A stretch of 64,000 bases of DNA, from contig QJNS01000021.1 in the NCBI GenBank assembly GCA_004154925.1, positions 186,001 to 250,000 of the forward strand, read 5' to 3'. Each line of letters opens with the position of its first letter. Position 1 is the stretch's first letter. Shown here piece by piece: positions 62,701 to 64,000 of this stretch. Both the position numbers and the translations under genes were made by a program. The notes beneath the pieces were generated by a model. That model saw only the letters and a program-made list of their open reading frames with translations, was not told where the DNA came from and searched no databases. This stretch comes from Monosporascus cannonballus (lineage: Eukaryota; Ascomycota; Sordariomycetes; Xylariales).

Positions 62701-64000
62701 ATAACTTGTTTTTTTTATATTATTATCGGAATCGCCGCTATCGCCTGAACGTAATAATTTATAGCCCGATATTATAAATAATATATCGGAAAAAAATCGA
62801 AATAATAATTTTTATTAAAATTAAGGAATTCCGCCTTAAAAATAAACGGTACTTATCGGATAATAATATTAATAATAAATTAAAAAATAATTACGATATT
62901 AAGTTAAAAAATAAAAAACGAAATTTTGTTACTTACAATTAAGGCCAATAACAAAAAATATGTTCGGTTTCGGCGCAGTATTATAATTATAAAACGTAAT
63001 AATTATAAATATTTACATAATATTAATTAAAATTATTAATATATTATTTATTTATTAAATTTATTATTTTTATTAAATTTTAATTCATTAAAATGTATAC
63101 GAGATATTAATTTATATTTATCCGGATTAATTATATATCGTAATAAATATATAATAAAAGTTTTTAATTAAAAAAATTTAAAGAACTTTTATATTATATA
63201 ACTCAAATTATATTTTATTAGGGTTATTAATAAATTATCCTTTTAATTCATAGCTTATAATTTACAATATTAAATTAAACCTTTTTAAATTTTATTTTCC
63301 GATTTTTTTAAATTCGTCGTATTAGTTTTTAAAATGTTCTTATTTTTTTAATTTTTAAAATACCTTAATTCGAATCGAATAACTAAGGTACGTAATTAGT
63401 TATACGGGTAAATAAATAATATAGATAATTTTTTGCTAATATTAAAAAAGTTATTTTTTATTATTAATATAATTATTCGATATCCGTTTTTTTTAAATAT
63501 TAATTCAAAATATTTAAAATTCCGGATTTGTAATAAATCCATATTAATTACGTTCTGTAACTTTATATTTTTATAATTAAAATTAATATTTATCGGCGTA
63601 CGATCTTAATTAATATTTTTCGAAACCGTTTATATATTTTATCGTTATTGCATTGGAAATTTTAATAATTATTTTTTTTCGAATTAAGGTTTTTTAGTTC
63701 CCTTAATAAAAGTTAACGGCCAGATTTAGCTTTTTTCTTTTTATCGCGTTTTCTCTTTATCGGCATAATTAAATCCCCGGTTAATTTTAAGGATTTCTTT
63801 ATTTTTTCGCCGGCTAGTTCTAGGAATTCCTTTCTATCAAAATCTTACATAAGTATAATAATAGTTGGATATTCTGAATAACCGCCGAAATCCTTAATAT
63901 TAATATCGAATATTCCGTAATACCTAAAAATCTAATTTCTATATAAGATTATTTATCTGGCAGTTAATTACGTAAAATCGTAAATTTTCCTTTCGTTTAA
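59781..64000. repeat. AT-rich desert with strong CpG retention
   Basis: No gene. CpG remains fairly common while CpA and TpG are almost absent, the clearest RIP-type dinucleotide pattern in the window. It is probably a single large element cut by the window end. A short protein-like stretch at 63713-63838 minus is annotated separately. Confidence 0.75.
63713..63838 (-). pseudogene. short transposon ORF relic
   Basis: 41 open codons ending at a stop: KEFLELAGEKIKKSLKLTGD then a lysine/arginine-rich tail. Composition and order look protein-like rather than random AT translation, and upstream codons end at a TAA that could be a mutated CAA. It could be the C-terminus of a retrotransposon gag-like protein; the family is not recognised. 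Confidence 0.3.

Noticed and set aside
1..64000. CRISPR arrays, bacterial operons, rRNA genes
   Set aside because: No regularly spaced repeats, Shine-Dalgarno-led gene runs or rRNA-like sequence were seen; the genome is fungal.

Overview
The window looks like nuclear DNA of a filamentous ascomycete (Pezizomycotina) with a two-compartment genome. An island of normal base composition, about 4.98-16.75 kb, carries four intron-style fungal genes. The rest, about 52 kb, is extremely AT-rich. In that AT-rich DNA CpA and TpG are scarce while CpG survives, and its transposon genes are broken almost only by C-to-T type changes. That is the signature of repeat-induced point mutation (RIP). I cannot name the species.

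Island, all four genes on the minus strand: (1) 6647-8696, an NCS1-family nucleobase/allantoin-type permease, rebuilt from 7 exons into an uninterrupted 551-residue protein; (2) 9566-10114, a small secreted protein of 182 residues with a signal peptide and five cysteines; (3) 11323-12477, a GNAT-type N-acetyltransferase, rebuilt from 4 exons into 251 residues, most of which is missed if only long ORFs are read; (4) 13425-16279, a HET / NB-ARC / TPR protein of 934 residues (a fungal NLR-like receptor of the heterokaryon-incompatibility class), with one 50-nt intron and nearly identical 42-residue TPR units encoded by 126-bp DNA repeats. An LTR-like repeat lies at the left edge of the island. 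A GC-rich hairpin repeat that recurs at 50.9 and 59.6 kb lies at the right edge.

AT-rich deserts: 1-4.98 kb, 16.8-47.1 kb and 49.4-64 kb are old, heavily mutated repeats with essentially no coding capacity. Three structurally complete pogo/Fot1-like DNA transposons sit in them, each with long terminal inverted repeats next to TA: 26203-28072 (lightly mutated, transposase frame open except for seven nonsense codons, all three catalytic Asp present), 47160-49415, and 53223-55088 (same size and family as the first but far more mutated, catalytic Asp changed to Asn). Solo-LTR-like fragments, foldback/MITE-like elements and tRNA-like/SINE-like fragments fill parts of the remainder, in direct and inverted copies showing different degrees of RIP.

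How it fits together: the four genes do not form an obvious pathway. The arrangement (an NLR-type self/non-self receptor, a small secreted protein, a transporter and an acetyltransferase isolated between RIP-inactivated transposon deserts) is typical of accessory, fast-evolving fungal chromatin. The most interesting locus is the HET-NB-ARC-TPR gene with its homogenised repeat array beside an active RIP landscape.
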